Shown: piece after piece, positions 1 to 9,039 of the stretch | Numbering within the stretch: the first letter of the stretch is position 1 | How the letters are laid out: every line of letters begins with the position of its first letter | Assembly: GCA_030691385.1 (NCBI GenBank) | Contig: JAUYEI010000008.1 | Span: forward strand, 1 to 60,700 | Length of the DNA: 60,700 nt | Reading direction: 5' to 3' | Origin: Azonexus sp. | GTDB taxonomy: Bacteria; Pseudomonadota; Gammaproteobacteria; Burkholderiales; Rhodocyclaceae | Notes under the pieces: model-generated | Told to the model about the DNA's origin: nothing | What the model saw: only the letters and a program-made list of their open reading frames with translations | Databases searched by the model: none | Program-made: the position numbers and the translations under genes

Positions 1-151
1 CTGCACGGCGGCGATATAAGCCAGCCCCATGTCGAGGGCGACGGCCTCGATGCCGCAGGCGCATTCCTCCGAGAGGGCATTGAGGAATTCCAGCAGCACA
101 GACGAATCGCGCCCTTCCTTCACCCAAAGAATGCGGCCGTAGCGTATCGGG
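1..151 (-). pseudogene. ISL3-type transposase fragment
   Basis: Read on the minus strand this stretch encodes about 50 residues without a stop, including RYGRILWVKEGRDSS and EAVALDMGLAYIAAV. These resemble the DDE catalytic region of ISL3-family transposases, where the Asp in the ALDM stretch would be a catalytic residue. The match runs off the left edge of the window and stops resembling a transposase near position 150, where an unrelated reading frame begins on the other strand. It is therefore either a remnant or the interrupted 5' part of an element mostly outside the window. Family assignment is from remembered motifs only. Confidence 0.55.
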
Positions 152-346
152 GACAACCGGCGGCGCTGTGCCGAGTGCGGGAACCCGGCCAGCAATGGCC
201 GATGCCTGGCGGCTGCCCGCCGTGAGCTGGTCGCCAGCCGGACCTATGCACCAGCGCCGGACTTGCTGCGCCGCTGCGAGGGCTTCAAGCCCCTGCCGAG
301 TGACCCCGACCAGCGATCAGGGCGGGACAGATGGCCGGGGCTGTGA
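143..346 (+). pseudogene. C-terminal remnant of a Cys-rich plasmid/ICE-type protein
   Basis: An open frame after the stop at 140-142 encodes about 67 residues ending at TGA 344-346. It shows RRCAECGN (a CxxC knuckle), a further Cys in GRCLAA, then LLRRCEGFKP and a tail ending GRDRWPGL. This arrangement resembles the C-terminal zinc-finger tail of proteins carried by conjugative plasmids and integrative elements; the function is unknown. No start codon or N-terminal half is present, and the frame starts exactly where the ISL3-like fragment ends, which suggests a recombination junction near 143-151. Confidence 0.45.
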
Positions 347-740
347 GCGGCCGGAAGGCAGCGAAAAGTGACCGCGCCGGCAGCGATGGGGGACAGGTTG
401 CCGGGTTCGAGAATGCGACCGTTTGCACGGCCTGCAACGTCCTGATTCTGAAGTGTCCCGGCGTGTCCCGGCTGTGTCCCGGTGTAAATATTCAAATTGA
501 ATTTACAGGATGCCCTATTGGTAATGGTTTCTGGCGTTTGTCCCGGCTGTCCCGGCATAAAACGGTAGGGGTAGGAAGAAAACGCCATGCAACCGGCGCG
601 CGTGTAGGGGGCGGGCAGAGAATTTATTGCGCTGCAAATAGCTGCCTCAAGGCAAGTGCACGGGTCCTCCTGAGTCATTCTCATTGCGGGTAATTCGCAC
701 CGCGTGAAACGCTTAGGCCGCAAATCCACAGCATAGTGAA
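347..740. other. Gene-poor stretch with TGTCCCGG repeats
   Basis: No convincing gene is seen in these roughly 390 bases between two mobile-element scraps. The stretch holds five close copies of an eight-base unit TGTCCCGG or GTCCCGGC between about 453 and 558: three in a row before an AT-rich patch, then two more. Composition shifts from GC-rich to AT-rich around 485-530. The short open frames here lack recognisable motifs. Confidence 0.4.
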
Positions 741-1262
741 ATGGTGAAAATGATGAGCAGACGAGAAAATCACAATTTGGCGGGCGCAGTCCGGCCAAGC
801 CTGTTTGGTTCGGTGCGATGGCCGAAAGCCCGGCAGCCTTCCCGAGCTATCGCCCTGGCCATGATCGAAAACACGGTGAAATGGGCTGATCTGGAAACGC
901 TGTGTAGACCGCACTACCAGGCAGACCAGCGAAAGCGGGGCCGGAAGGGTTACAGCCTGGCCATGATGATGCGTTGCCGGGTGGTTCAAGAGGTCTGGGA
1001 GCTGTCAGACGAGGCAACTGAAAACGCTATCCTTGATTCCTACGCCTTGGCGCTGTTTGTCGGAACTGACCCCTGGGAGCCGCGCCCCCCGTCTGCGTCT
1101 GCCTTGCGAGCGTTCAGGACCTGTCTTGATGATGCCGAGGTATTGGACCGCTTCGGTGTGATTGTCGAACAGTCCTTTTTGTTGCAGGGCTTGGAGTTTC
1201 GGCCGGGCTATATCCGGGAGCCGATTTTTCGGCGGCAAACTCTTGGTGGGGTATCTGGCTAA
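741..1262 (+). pseudogene. Truncated IS5-family transposase (N-terminal domain)
   Basis: The 173-residue frame carries the N-terminal region typical of IS5-type transposases: VKWADLETLCRPHYQ, GRKGYSLAMMMRCRVVQ, WELSDEATENAILDSYAL, then LRAFRTCLDDAEVLDRFG. In intact family members this is followed by a DDE catalytic domain of about 200 residues, which is absent; the frame ends in unrelated sequence after residue ~150. ATG codons at 741, 750 and 753 are all possible starts. Terminal inverted repeats were not identified. A non-functional remnant, part of the debris at the left edge. Confidence 0.65.
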
Positions 1263-1375
1263 CCTTACTGCTTTCGGTCAAAATGATTGCAGCGGCTGGT
1301 TTGTGTGTGGCTACATGGGTAGCTAGACAAAGCCGGAAAATCACAAACCCTTATGTTTATTGGGCTGGCTGGCGA

Positions 1376-1404
1376 TTCAAAGAGTATGTTCAAGACTTTA
1401 TAAT
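1376..1404 (+). promoter_or_regulatory. Candidate sigma-70 promoter for the Fe-trafficking gene
   Basis: A perfect -10 hexamer TATAAT at 1399-1404 lies 17 bases after TTCAAA at 1376-1381, which matches four of six bases of the -35 consensus. The start codon follows 29 bases later, giving a short leader. The 170 bases between the IS5 remnant and the gene hold nothing else recognised. Confidence 0.55.
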
Positions 1405-1433
1405 TCCCCGCATCAACCCCCACGGAGTTTCAC

Positions 1434-1706
1434 ATGGCACGTACCGTCAATTGCATCAAGCTTGGCCGTGAGGCCGAAGGCCTCGATCAGCCGCCCTATC
1501 CGGGCGCGCTGGGCCAGAAGGTTTTTGAAAACGTTTCGAAGGAGGCCTGGCAGCAATGGATCAAGATGCAGACGATGCTGATCAACGAAAATCGTCTCAA
1601 CCTGGTTGATGCCAAGCATCGCAAGTACCTGGCCGAACAGCTGGAAAAGCATTTCTTCGGCGAAGGTGCCGACCAGATTCAGGGCTACGTGCCGCCGAAG
1701 CCCTGA
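1434..1706 (+). CDS. yggX: Fe(2+)-trafficking protein (YggX family)
   Basis: A 90-residue cytoplasmic protein of the YggX family, which takes part in iron handling and protection of Fe-S clusters against oxidative damage. The family is recognised from its full length and its conserved start [17 protein letters not shown] with the near-N-terminal Cys at residue 7, the PPYPG segment, the [14 protein letters not shown] helix and the C-terminal YVPP tail. The ATG is preceded by an AT-rich promoter and the gene is followed by an intrinsic terminator, so it is probably monocistronic. E. coli yggX sits next to mutY; here the left neighbour is mobile debris, so that context is lost. Confidence 0.93.
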   Translation: MARTVNCIKLGREAEGLDQPPYPGALGQKVFENVSKEAWQQWIKMQTMLINENRLNLVDAKHRKYLAEQLEKHFFGEGADQIQGYVPPKP

Positions 1707-1723
1707 GCCACGGTTAGTTCATC

Positions 1724-1755
1724 AAAAATCCCGCTGCGGCGGGATTTTTCTTTTT
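1724..1755 (+). terminator. Intrinsic terminator after the Fe-trafficking gene
   Basis: Stem ATCCCGC / GCGGGAT with a TGCG loop, preceded by A5 and followed by TTTTTCTTTTT. It ends the plus-strand transcript and, with its A-run, may also act on the convergent minus-strand transcript of the small membrane protein. Confidence 0.8.
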
Positions 1756-1925
1756 CAGGCGACCTTGCTGAGCACGTAAAAAATCAGCATGCCGCCGCCC
1801 ATTGCCGAAGCGGCGAGAATGGCGCTGGTCCGTTTGAGGCCGCTGGCCTGTTCTTCGATGAACTGCTCCAGTCCGTCGAACAGCTCGGGAAAGGCGGCGA
1901 TATCGCTATGGTTCTGCTTGTCCAT
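1755..1925 (-). CDS. Small single-pass membrane protein downstream of phoX
   Basis: A 56-residue frame starts at ATG 1925 behind a good ribosome site (AGGAG, 7 bases upstream) and ends at TGA 1755-1757. The N-terminal half is acidic and amphipathic (FPELFDGLEQFIEEQ). The C-terminal half forms one hydrophobic helix (TSAILAASAMGGGMLIFYVL) and ends in a short basic tail, so it looks like a tail-anchored inner-membrane protein. It lies 13 bases after the phoX stop and is probably co-transcribed. No family was recognised; the start and SD make it likely to be real. Confidence 0.6.
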   Translation of the reverse strand: MDKQNHSDIAAFPELFDGLEQFIEEQASGLKRTSAILAASAMGGGMLIFYVLSKVA

Positions 1926-1938
1926 GGTTTCTCCTTGA

Positions 1939-3867
1939 TCAGCCGGTGACCGGCTTGCCGTCCTGGCGGGTGATGACGATAGTGGCTGAGCGTGGGCGGC
2001 CGCCCACGGCGTTGGGGAACTGGTTGGCCGGCCAGGCGGAGACGGCCGTCGGGCTGGCCGGGTCGGAGCGTTCGCTGGCCGGTTCGCCCGGGTGCTGGAT
2101 ATTGACGAATAGCGTCCGGCCGTCTGGCGTGGCGGTGATGCCGGTCAGCTCGCAGCCCTTGGGGCCGGTCAGGATGCGGCGGGTTTCGCCGCTCTGCACG
2201 TCGGCAACCAGCATCTGGTTGTTGCCGAGATTGGCGTAGTCGCCCTTGTTGAGGACGCTGGTCGACACGTCGGTCTGGATCCACAGGTGGCCGTTCGGGT
2301 CGAACCACAGGCCGTCCGGGCTGCCGTAGGCATCGCCCTTGATCGTGCCGCGTTTGCTTTCGTCGGCGTGCTGCGGGTCGCCGGCCAGCGCAAAGATGTC
2401 CCATGCGAAGCTGGTGGCCGCGGCATCATGTCTGGCTTCGTGCCAGCGCACGATGTGGCCGAAGACGTTTTCAGCGCGGGGGTTGGCGGCCCCCTCGTGA
2501 CGCCCGCGTTTGATGTTGTTGGTCAGCGTGACGTAGACCTCGCCGGTTTTCGGATGAACGGCGATCCATTCCGGGCGGTCCATCTTGGTGGCGCCGGCCA
2601 GATCGGCCGCCTGACGACAGCGGATGGCGACATCGCCCTGACTGGCGAAGCCATGTTCTGCGGTCAACGCGCCTTTTTCGTATTTTTCGCCATGCCTCAG
2701 CGGCAGCCAGCGGCCCTGGCCGTCGTCGGCAAAGTGGGCGACGTAGAGCGTGCCGTCATCGAGCAGACTGCCGGTGTCGCTGTGACCAGGCATGTAGCGC
2801 TGGCTGGAGACGAATTTATAGATGTATTCGAAGCGCTCGTCGTCGCCCATATAGACGACCACCCGGCCGTCGCGGGCGAGGGTGACGGTGGCGCCTTCGT
2901 GCTTGAAACGGCCGAGGGCGGTGCGCTTGACCGGTGCTTTCTCCGGATTCCACGGGTCGATTTCGACGACCCAGCCGAAGCGGTTGGCTTCGTTGAGATG
3001 CTGCGACAGGTCGAAGCGCTCGTCGAATTCATGCCAACGGAAACCGGCGCCTTTTTCGCTGATGCCGTAGCGCTTTTGATCGGTGTTCGGTGTCTTCGGC
3101 CCCTTGAAATAACCGTTGAAGTTTTCTTCGCAGGTCAGGTAAGTACCCCAGGGCGTGACGCCCATCGCGCAGTTGTTCAGGGTGCCGAGGACGACTTCGC
3201 CGCGGCGGTCGGCGGCGGTTTGCATGGCCGGATGGGCGGCGGCCGGGCCGGCGACGCGGCAGGGCGTGTCGGCCGTGATGCGGCGGGCCCAGGACGAGGG
3301 GCGGACGACTTGCCAGGCGCCCTTGTACTGCCTGACTTCGATCACCGAAACGCCATGGGCGGCCTTCGACTTGGCCACTTTCTCGGCGCTCCAGTCGTGC
3401 ATGCCGCCGGCGTGGAGCAGGCCGTCGTCGGTGTATTCGTGGTTGATGCACATCAGGCCATGCGTCGATGACAGCCTGCCCTGCTCGACGAAGGGGAAGA
3501 AATGCATGCCGTCGTGGTGCATGCCGGCCTGCTGCATCTGCTCGGCAGCGCTGTCGGAGGCATCGGGCTTGGCGCGCGGGCCGTTCGAAACCGGGTCGCC
3601 CCAGGCGTAGAACAGGGTGGCCAGGAAGCCGGGGGCGACGCGCACTTCGTCGGCGCTCGACACCGGCAGCCCGGTGAAACCATGGATTGAGCCGGCCGCC
3701 CGGCCGACGCTGCCGGCCAGGGCGGGCAGCGGAACGCCAGCCGCGGCCAGAACGCCACTGGCCGCGCTCAGCGCTGCGGCGGAGAGCAGGCGGCGACGGA
3801 ACGGATCGGCCAGCAGCGGGCTGTCGCTGGCGGCATCGTCATCGGGCTCAAAACAGTGGTTGGACAT
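1939..3867 (-). CDS. phoX: PhoX-type alkaline phosphatase, Tat-exported
   Basis: A 642-residue protein of the PhoX (DUF839) family, calcium- and iron-dependent periplasmic phosphatases that release phosphate from organic esters. The N-terminus has a twin-arginine signal: FRRRLLSAAALSAA at residues 23-36, a hydrophobic stretch, then PALAG. Family landmarks are GMHHDGMHFFPF, LMCINHEYTDDG, TCEENFNGYF, MGDDERFEYIYKF, and the C-terminal GCELTGITATPDG. ATG 3867 is chosen because it gives the complete Tat signal; the open frame extends further upstream without signal-like content. The nearby pst-pho cluster supports a phosphate-starvation role. A convincing Pho box was not found upstream. Confidence 0.88.
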   Translation of the reverse strand: MSNHCFEPDDDAASDSPLLADPFRRRLLSAAALSAASGVLAAAGVPLPALAGSVGRAAGSIHGFTGLPVSSADEVRVAPGFLATLFYAWGDPVSNGPRAKPDASDSAAEQMQQAGMHHDGMHFFPFVEQGRLSSTHGLMCINHEYTDDGLLHAGGMHDWSAEKVAKSKAAHGVSVIEVRQYKGAWQVVRPSSWARRITADTPCRVAGPAAAHPAMQTAADRRGEVVLGTLNNCAMGVTPWGTYLTCEENFNGYFKGPKTPNTDQKRYGISEKGAGFRWHEFDERFDLSQHLNEANRFGWVVEIDPWNPEKAPVKRTALGRFKHEGATVTLARDGRVVVYMGDDERFEYIYKFVSSQRYMPGHSDTGSLLDDGTLYVAHFADDGQGRWLPLRHGEKYEKGALTAEHGFASQGDVAIRCRQAADLAGATKMDRPEWIAVHPKTGEVYVTLTNNIKRGRHEGAANPRAENVFGHIVRWHEARHDAAATSFAWDIFALAGDPQHADESKRGTIKGDAYGSPDGLWFDPNGHLWIQTDVSTSVLNKGDYANLGNNQMLVADVQSGETRRILTGPKGCELTGITATPDGRTLFVNIQHPGEPASERSDPASPTAVSAWPANQFPNAVGGRPRSATIVITRQDGKPVTG

Positions 3868-3987
3868 TCTCGGCTTCCGGCATTGCAACCCCTCAACTAT
3901 CGCCAGCCAATATTGCAGGGGCGTGACGGGTAAGTCAGGAGGGCTGTCATGATTTCTTAATGGGCCGGCCATAACCTGCGCACACTC

Positions 3988-5994
3988 TTGTTTCATCGAT
4001 CGGATTTTGGCGTGTTCAAAAACAGTATTGGCTATTTGCTGGGCAGGCTTGGCTTTCGCGGCTTGTTCATCCTGATCGGGCTGGTCTTTGTCGCGGCCTT
4101 CCTGACCGTCTCGGTGCCGCATCTGGTGCTGCGCTGGGAGGCCATGCGGGGGGCTGAGAGCGGGCTGGAGGCGATCCGCCAGACGGTAGCCACCCGGCAA
4201 TTGCTGAGCGACTTGCAAGGCCATCGGGCAAGGCTGTTTTTTGCCGGGGCTGGCGATGCGGCTGCGAATGCCGATTTTGCCCAAAAAATGCCGTCGACCG
4301 TGGCAGCGGCGAACGATGAGTCTTTGCGGGCGCTGCTTGCGCTCTCTCCGGAAGAGACTGGCGGCCGCAAGCGGATGCAGATCTTTGCCGCCTTTGCCGA
4401 GGCAATCGAAAAGCATCAGCGGGAAGTGGTTGAACGGCTGGGCAGTAGCGGCAGCATGGCCGCCGACAGCAGCCTGCTGAGGCTGAGCGAGGCCTGGCTC
4501 AATGGCCTGCCGCTGTTACGCGAATCGCTGGCCCGGCTCGAAGTGCTGGCCGGTGTCGCGGTACGCGAAGGACTGGTCGCCGAGCGCCTGCGCCCCGAAT
4601 TGTCGGCCTCGATCGCCGTGGCGGCGTACGCCCTGGGCACCCTGCAACGCGACCTCGCGCCATTGGTCGCCGAGGGCCAGCGCTTCGCCGACCTGAAGGC
4701 ACAACTCGATGCCCTGACTGAACGTTTTGAATTGACGCGAACGCTGGCCTACGGGCTGGCCCTGAGCAGCACGGTGTATTCCGCGGCGGAAGTCGACAGT
4801 GCCATCGTTCAGCCGCTGGCCATGGTCGACCGGATTTCGCGGCAGACCGAACAGTTGATGACGGGCGTTCTCGATGATGCGTTGATCCGGGCCCAGCGCC
4901 ACATGCTGGTTACGCTGCTGGCCATCGTTGGCGGCATGGTCATTTCATGTCTGGGCTTGTATTTCGCCTATGTCCGCCTGGCGTCGACGGTCGATGTGCT
5001 GGCCAAAGGGGCCGGCCAACTGGCGACCGGCGATCTCGCCGTGGTCATTGAACTGGGCGGCCGGGACGAATTGCAGCGCATTGCCGAATCGCTGCGCGCG
5101 GTCAGGGACGGCATGCGCGGCCTGGTCGGCGATATTGCCAACAGCGCCCATGCCCTGACTGCCGGATCGCTGTCCTTGGCCCAGACGGCGACCGCTGCGG
5201 CCGAACGGGCGCGGCGCCAGGAAGATGACACGCAGCGGGTGGTCACGGCGGTGGCCGAAGCCGGAAGGCAGGTGGCCGAAATTGTTCAGGCGGCCGGCGA
5301 AAGCGATGCCGTGGCGCGCAGCTCGGATGAACTGGCCAGCTCCGGGATGCTCTCGGTCAATCTGGCCAAGTCGGTGCTCGAAGAGATGAACAGCGACATC
5401 ATTCAGGCGACGGCCTGCCTGGATCGCATGGAAGTGGAAACGCGCCTGGTCTCGTCGGTGGTCGCGGTGATTGCCGGCATTGCCGAGCAAACCAACCTGC
5501 TGGCGCTGAATGCGGCGATCGAGGCGGCGCGGGCCGGCGACAGTGGCCGCGGCTTCGCGGTGGTGGCCGACGAAGTGCGCAAGCTGGCCGAACGCACGGC
5601 GAACAGCACCAAGGAGATCGGCCAGATGATCGACCGCATGCAGGGTATTGCGGCCGAAACGGCCGAGGCGGTGCGGACGGCGGCCAGTCATGTGGCAAGC
5701 AGCAACGAGCGGGCCGGTCAGGCGGCTGAAGCGATGGGCCGGGTCTGCGCCCAGGCGAATCTGGTTGAAGCGGCCAGTACCAGGATCAATTCGGCGCTGA
5801 CTACCCACCGCCAGGAGGCCGGGCGAATCGACGCGCTGGTTGCCGGAATTGCCGAACTCTCGCTGGAAAACGGCAAGGCGCTGACCAGCGCAGCAAATTC
5901 GGCACATTTGCTGGAGGCTTTGTCCGGCGATCTGCGGCAGGCGATCGGCAAGTTCCGGCTTGGCGGGGATTCGCGGGTAATGCTGCGACCATAG
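3988..5994 (+). CDS. Methyl-accepting chemotaxis protein
   Basis: A 668-residue transmembrane chemoreceptor. A first membrane helix ([18 protein letters not shown]) near residue 30 is followed by a long helical periplasmic region to about residue 305, a second helix ([20 protein letters not shown]), a HAMP domain, and a cytoplasmic signalling domain. The conserved hairpin tip reads [18 protein letters not shown] followed by [18 protein letters not shown], the region that binds CheA and CheW. The start is uncertain: TTG 3988 or GTG 4012; no ATG occurs before residue 53. No che genes are nearby and the ligand is unknown. The last 180 bases precede a MITE insertion. Confidence 0.9.
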   Translation: MFHRSDFGVFKNSIGYLLGRLGFRGLFILIGLVFVAAFLTVSVPHLVLRWEAMRGAESGLEAIRQTVATRQLLSDLQGHRARLFFAGAGDAAANADFAQKMPSTVAAANDESLRALLALSPEETGGRKRMQIFAAFAEAIEKHQREVVERLGSSGSMAADSSLLRLSEAWLNGLPLLRESLARLEVLAGVAVREGLVAERLRPELSASIAVAAYALGTLQRDLAPLVAEGQRFADLKAQLDALTERFELTRTLAYGLALSSTVYSAAEVDSAIVQPLAMVDRISRQTEQLMTGVLDDALIRAQRHMLVTLLAIVGGMVISCLGLYFAYVRLASTVDVLAKGAGQLATGDLAVVIELGGRDELQRIAESLRAVRDGMRGLVGDIANSAHALTAGSLSLAQTATAAAERARRQEDDTQRVVTAVAEAGRQVAEIVQAAGESDAVARSSDELASSGMLSVNLAKSVLEEMNSDIIQATACLDRMEVETRLVSSVVAVIAGIAEQTNLLALNAAIEAARAGDSGRGFAVVADEVRKLAERTANSTKEIGQMIDRMQGIAAETAEAVRTAASHVASSNERAGQAAEAMGRVCAQANLVEAASTRINSALTTHRQEAGRIDALVAGIAELSLENGKALTSAANSAHLLEALSGDLRQAIGKFRLGGDSRVMLRP

Positions 5995-6032
5995 AAACAA
6001 CGGCTGATCTTGCGGTCAACCGGCGAAATCAA

Positions 6033-6166
6033 CCTTGAAACCTCAGTTGGGCGTGCCAGCGGCCACGTCGCGCTGTCAGCCAACGGGTGAATCGCCTCGA
6101 AGGCGCAAAGGCCTGTATTCAGGCGGCTGGCCAAGGTTGGATAAGCGGTCAACTGAGGTTTCAAGG
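6033..6166 (+). mobile_element. 134 bp MITE, copy A
   Basis: A non-coding element bounded by perfect 17-base inverted repeats, CCTTGAAACCTCAGTTG at the left and its complement at the right. It is flanked on both sides by the 5-base direct repeat ATCAA (6028-6032 and 6167-6171), a target-site duplication. It has the same 134 bp length as the copy at 59948-60081 and about 90% identity by eye. It has no transposase gene, so it would need a related autonomous element elsewhere. It lies between the chemoreceptor and the convergent GNAT gene. Confidence 0.85.
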
Positions 6167-6192
6167 ATCAATTTTGAGTGGCTTGCCCCGGA

Positions 6193-6642
6193 TCAGAAAC
6201 GGCGTAGCAGCAAATGCCGGCCGTCGATGCTGCCGTTGCGGATTTCGACAAAGCCCAGATCGCGGAAGCGCCGTGTCCTGGCGGCGGAAACCAGGATGCG
6301 CCCTGAGCTGAAATTCTTTTCCAGCCAGTCGATACGGGCCTCGAGCAAGGCGCGGCCGATGCCCTTGCCGCGTCGTTCCGGCGTCACCGCCGAGAGATAG
6401 AGGAGGTGCGTCTTCGAGGCCCAGTCGGCCGCCTTGACCCCGCCGACGGCCAGTATCTGGCCGGCTTCCATCGCAACGAAAAAACGCCGGTAGAACGCCG
6501 GGTCGTCGGCGCGCAGTTCCCGCGCGACGCGTTCTGCGCTATAGCGTTCGGGGTCGGCGAAAGCATTGACGAGCAAGGTCACGCTCGCCTCAAGCAGCGC
6601 CGGACTGCTGGTGTCCAGCGTGTCGATGCGAAGCTTGCTCAT
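6193..6642 (-). CDS. GNAT-family N-acetyltransferase
   Basis: A 149-residue acyl-CoA-dependent acetyltransferase; the substrate is unknown. The GNAT fold is indicated by the central HLLYLSAVTPERRGKGIGRALLEA segment, which contains the R/Q-x-x-G-x-G/A acetyl-CoA pyrophosphate loop (RRGKGIG), and the C-terminal TRRFRDLGFVEI strand-helix pattern. ATG 6642 is taken as the start because the encoded N-terminus (MSKLRIDTLDTS) begins the first strand; it lies only 7 bases after the upstream small gene, implying an operon. An in-frame extension to 6753 would overlap that gene. Confidence 0.75.
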   Translation of the reverse strand: MSKLRIDTLDTSSPALLEASVTLLVNAFADPERYSAERVARELRADDPAFYRRFFVAMEAGQILAVGGVKAADWASKTHLLYLSAVTPERRGKGIGRALLEARIDWLEKNFSSGRILVSAARTRRFRDLGFVEIRNGSIDGRHLLLRRF

Positions 6643-6649
6643 TTTCTGA

Positions 6650-6889
6650 TCAGGGGGAGAAGAGCGTCGCCTGACGCAGGCGCAGGCTGTTTTCGGCGGC
6701 GCGGCGGGCGGCTTCACGATTGATTTCCGACTGTTGCCGGCCAAAGTCGTCACGCTCGCGGCGATTGCGGGCGGCGGCTTCGATGCTGCGCAGGCAGCGC
6801 CAGCGGGGGCCTTGCCGGGTCGGAAAAAGGAGCATCAGGTTCTTGTCGTGATGCACGCGGCAGCAGTAGCAAAACAGGGTTTCCGTCAT
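6650..6889 (-). CDS. Small Cys-rich hypothetical protein
   Basis: A 79-residue protein starting at ATG 6889 (MTETLFCYCCRVHHDKN). The CYCC plus HH pattern near the N-terminus suggests one metal-binding knuckle, and the rest is a highly charged, Arg/Glu-rich helix (EAAARNRRERDDFGRQQSE). It sits immediately upstream of the GNAT gene in the same orientation. No family was recognised. The longer frame to 6997 has no better start. Confidence 0.5.
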   Translation of the reverse strand: MTETLFCYCCRVHHDKNLMLLFPTRQGPRWRCLRSIEAAARNRRERDDFGRQQSEINREAARRAAENSLRLRQATLFSP

Positions 6890-7040
6890 CGCAACCTCGG
6901 GGTGTCGAAGATGGCGTTCAGCATGTCCCCGCGATGTTTCGGGAAGATGACTGAAATCACGCCTCAGACGGTGCCGGATGTCACAGCCATGCAACACTGT
7001 CTTTCTAAACTGGTCATTCCATTACTTTGGAATGCGCCCG

Positions 7041-8876
7041 ATGATTGTCCTGATCGATGATGAAGCGGCCGAGTTGCGGCGGATCATGGCCGAGGGACTC
7101 CTGTATCCGGTCTTTCAGCCGATTCTCGATTTTCGCGTCCGGGCCATTCTGGGCTACGAGGCGCTGATTCGCGGGCCGGAGGGCAGTCCCTTGCATCGCC
7201 CGGATCAGTTGTTCGGCGTCGCGGCGCGCAACGACCTGATGCTTGATCTCGAACACGCCTGCCGCGAGGCCAGTCTGCGCGCTTTTGCCGCCCAGCGCTT
7301 GCCCGGCCGCCTGTTTCTCAACGTCACCCCGGGCTGCCTGCTCGATGACCGCCTGATGAACGGCCATACCCGCGAACTGCTCAGCGAACTGGCCATTGCG
7401 CCGAACCGCATCGTCATCGAGCTCACCGAGAACCAGAAAATCACCGACATGCCGGGCATTCTGGAGGCCCTGCAGCACTACCGCGGGCGCGGCTTCCAGT
7501 TCGCCATCGACGATCTCGGTGAAGGCTTTGCCAACCTGCGCATGTGGTCCGAGTTGCGCCCCGAGTTCGTCAAGATCGACAAGCATTTCATCAACGGCAT
7601 CGCCGATGACCGGATCAAGTTTCATTTTGCCCGCGCCATGCAGGATCTGGCCGAGATCTGCAACGCCCTGCTCGTCGCCGAAGGTGTCGAGCGCAGCGAA
7701 GACTTCATCTGCGTCCGCGACATGGGCATCGCCTGTGGTCAGGGCTATTTCATTGCCCGGCCGGAAACCCACCCTCTCCGCCAGTTGGCCGGGCAGACGC
7801 TGACCGCGCTCGATCAGCAGTCGCTCTCCCTGTCGCCGATGACCGGCGGCCCGGGGAAGCTGCCGACGGCGCGCAACCTGGCGCGGCCGATCGAGCCGGT
7901 GCTGATGAATGCCAGCAACGTCTCGGTCATTGCGCGCTTCGAGGCCGACCCCGATCTCGATGTGCTGCCCGTCGTCCAGGGCACCCAGCCGGTCGGCATG
8001 ATCAACCGGCACAGCATGGTCGACCGCTTTGCCCGCCCCTTCCGCAAGGAACTGTTCGGCCGCAAGAGTTGCGAGCTGTTCATGGATCACGCCCCGCTCG
8101 TCGTCGATCAATATGCGACGATCCAGGAACTGGCGATGATGCTGTCGGTAGCGCCCAAGCACTATCTGTTCGACGGTTTCATCGTGACCGCCCAGGGCAA
8201 GTACATCGGCGTCGGCAGCAGCCATGACCTCATGGCGACGATCACCGAAATGCAGATCAGCGCCGCCCGCTATGCCAACCCGCTGACCCAGTTGCCGGGC
8301 AACGTGCCGATCAACGAGCACGTCGATCGCATGCTGGAGACCGGGCATCCGTTCATCGCGGCCTACATCGACATCGACAATTTCAAGCCCTACAACGATG
8401 CCTTCGGTTACCGGCGCGGCGACGACGTGATCCATACCCTGGCCCGGCAGATTTGCGAGGCCACCGATCCGCAGATCGATTTCGTCGGCCATATCGGCGG
8501 CGACGATTTCTTCGTCATTTTCCGCAGCGAAGACTGGGAAATGCGCTGCTGGCAGATCATCAGCACCTTTGCCCAGGCCATGGGCAACATGCTCGGTGTC
8601 GAGGAGCGCCTGCGCGGTGGCTACATGGCCGAAAACCGGCGCGGTGAACTCAGTTTCCAGGCCCTGCCGACGCTGTCCATCGGTGCCGTGAAAGTGGGGC
8701 CGGGCGATTGCGAGTCGCACCGCGAAGTGGCGGCAGCCGCCTCGGCCGCCAAAAAACAGGCGAAGAAAAAAGCCAGGGATTCGGCCAGTGAGCCCATGGG
8801 TGGCAGCCTCTTTGTCGAACGTCGGCGGATCGGCAGTGCCGATGCGCTACAGCCGGTCGGTCGCTTTCTGAACTGA
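7041..8876 (+). CDS. EAL - CBS pair - GGDEF c-di-GMP protein
   Basis: About 611 residues, cytoplasmic. An N-terminal EAL phosphodiesterase domain shows GYEALIRGP, LTENQ, the DDLGEGFANL metal/substrate loop and VAEGVE, so it looks catalytically competent for c-di-GMP breakdown. Two CBS modules follow (near HASVIARFEADPDLDVLPVV-like and VVDQYATIQELAMML sequence). The C-terminal GGDEF domain has HIGGDDFFVIF: the signature is GGDDF instead of GG(D/E)EF, so diguanylate cyclase activity may be reduced. The domain order matches known EAL-CBS-GGDEF sensors. The start is ATG 7041 (MIVLIDDEAAE) or 7032; an upstream frame to 6978 is less likely. Confidence 0.85.
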   Translation: MIVLIDDEAAELRRIMAEGLLYPVFQPILDFRVRAILGYEALIRGPEGSPLHRPDQLFGVAARNDLMLDLEHACREASLRAFAAQRLPGRLFLNVTPGCLLDDRLMNGHTRELLSELAIAPNRIVIELTENQKITDMPGILEALQHYRGRGFQFAIDDLGEGFANLRMWSELRPEFVKIDKHFINGIADDRIKFHFARAMQDLAEICNALLVAEGVERSEDFICVRDMGIACGQGYFIARPETHPLRQLAGQTLTALDQQSLSLSPMTGGPGKLPTARNLARPIEPVLMNASNVSVIARFEADPDLDVLPVVQGTQPVGMINRHSMVDRFARPFRKELFGRKSCELFMDHAPLVVDQYATIQELAMMLSVAPKHYLFDGFIVTAQGKYIGVGSSHDLMATITEMQISAARYANPLTQLPGNVPINEHVDRMLETGHPFIAAYIDIDNFKPYNDAFGYRRGDDVIHTLARQICEATDPQIDFVGHIGGDDFFVIFRSEDWEMRCWQIISTFAQAMGNMLGVEERLRGGYMAENRRGELSFQALPTLSIGAVKVGPGDCESHREVAAAASAAKKQAKKKARDSASEPMGGSLFVERRRIGSADALQPVGRFLN

Positions 8877-8887
8877 TCCAAAAACCC

Positions 8888-9018
8888 CACCGCAGAGGCG
8901 AAGAGAAATGCTTTAAAACAGAGGCTTGTGGCGTTTTTGCTGCTCACCCGGAAGGTGAGCCCAATTGTCTGCCCAAGTCTTTGTTTTTCCTCCGTGTCTC
9001 TGCGTCTCTGCGGTTCGA
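8888..9018. repeat. CGCAGAG / CTCTGCG inverted repeat, copy 1
   Basis: The left arm is CCGCAGAGGCGAAGAGA and the right arm GTGTCTCTGCGTCTCTGCGG, separated by about 90 bases that contain a small hairpin (GCTCACC CGGAA GGTGAGC). Related but shorter copies occur at 38326 and 44484. All lie between genes. Nothing else is seen in the gap between the EAL-CBS-GGDEF gene and the hybrid kinase except the 32-41 bp element at 9040. Confidence 0.7.
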
Positions 9019-9039
9019 CTGAGATTTTCTGGCTGATTG

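Noticed and set aside
3868..3990. Pho box upstream of phoX
   Set aside because: Only weak half-sites (CTGACTT, GTCACG, TGTCATG) with wrong spacing; not reported as a feature.
4945..6000. A 351-residue antisense frame over the chemoreceptor
   Set aside because: Complement of an Ala/Glu-rich coiled coil; no motifs.
6011..6032. Another ACGGTCAACC-type element before MITE copy A
   Set aside because: TGCGGTCAACCGGCGAAATC has the core and end but lacks the middle; could be a fragment, not counted.
6035..6400. Open frames inside and next to the MITE
   Set aside because: They translate the terminal repeat and neighbouring complement DNA; no start-site support.
7014..8720. A 568-residue antisense open frame over the EAL-CBS-GGDEF gene
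   Set aside because: Low-complexity Asp/Gly/Arg/Val composition with no motifs; typical mirror of a GC-rich gene in the opposite frame.
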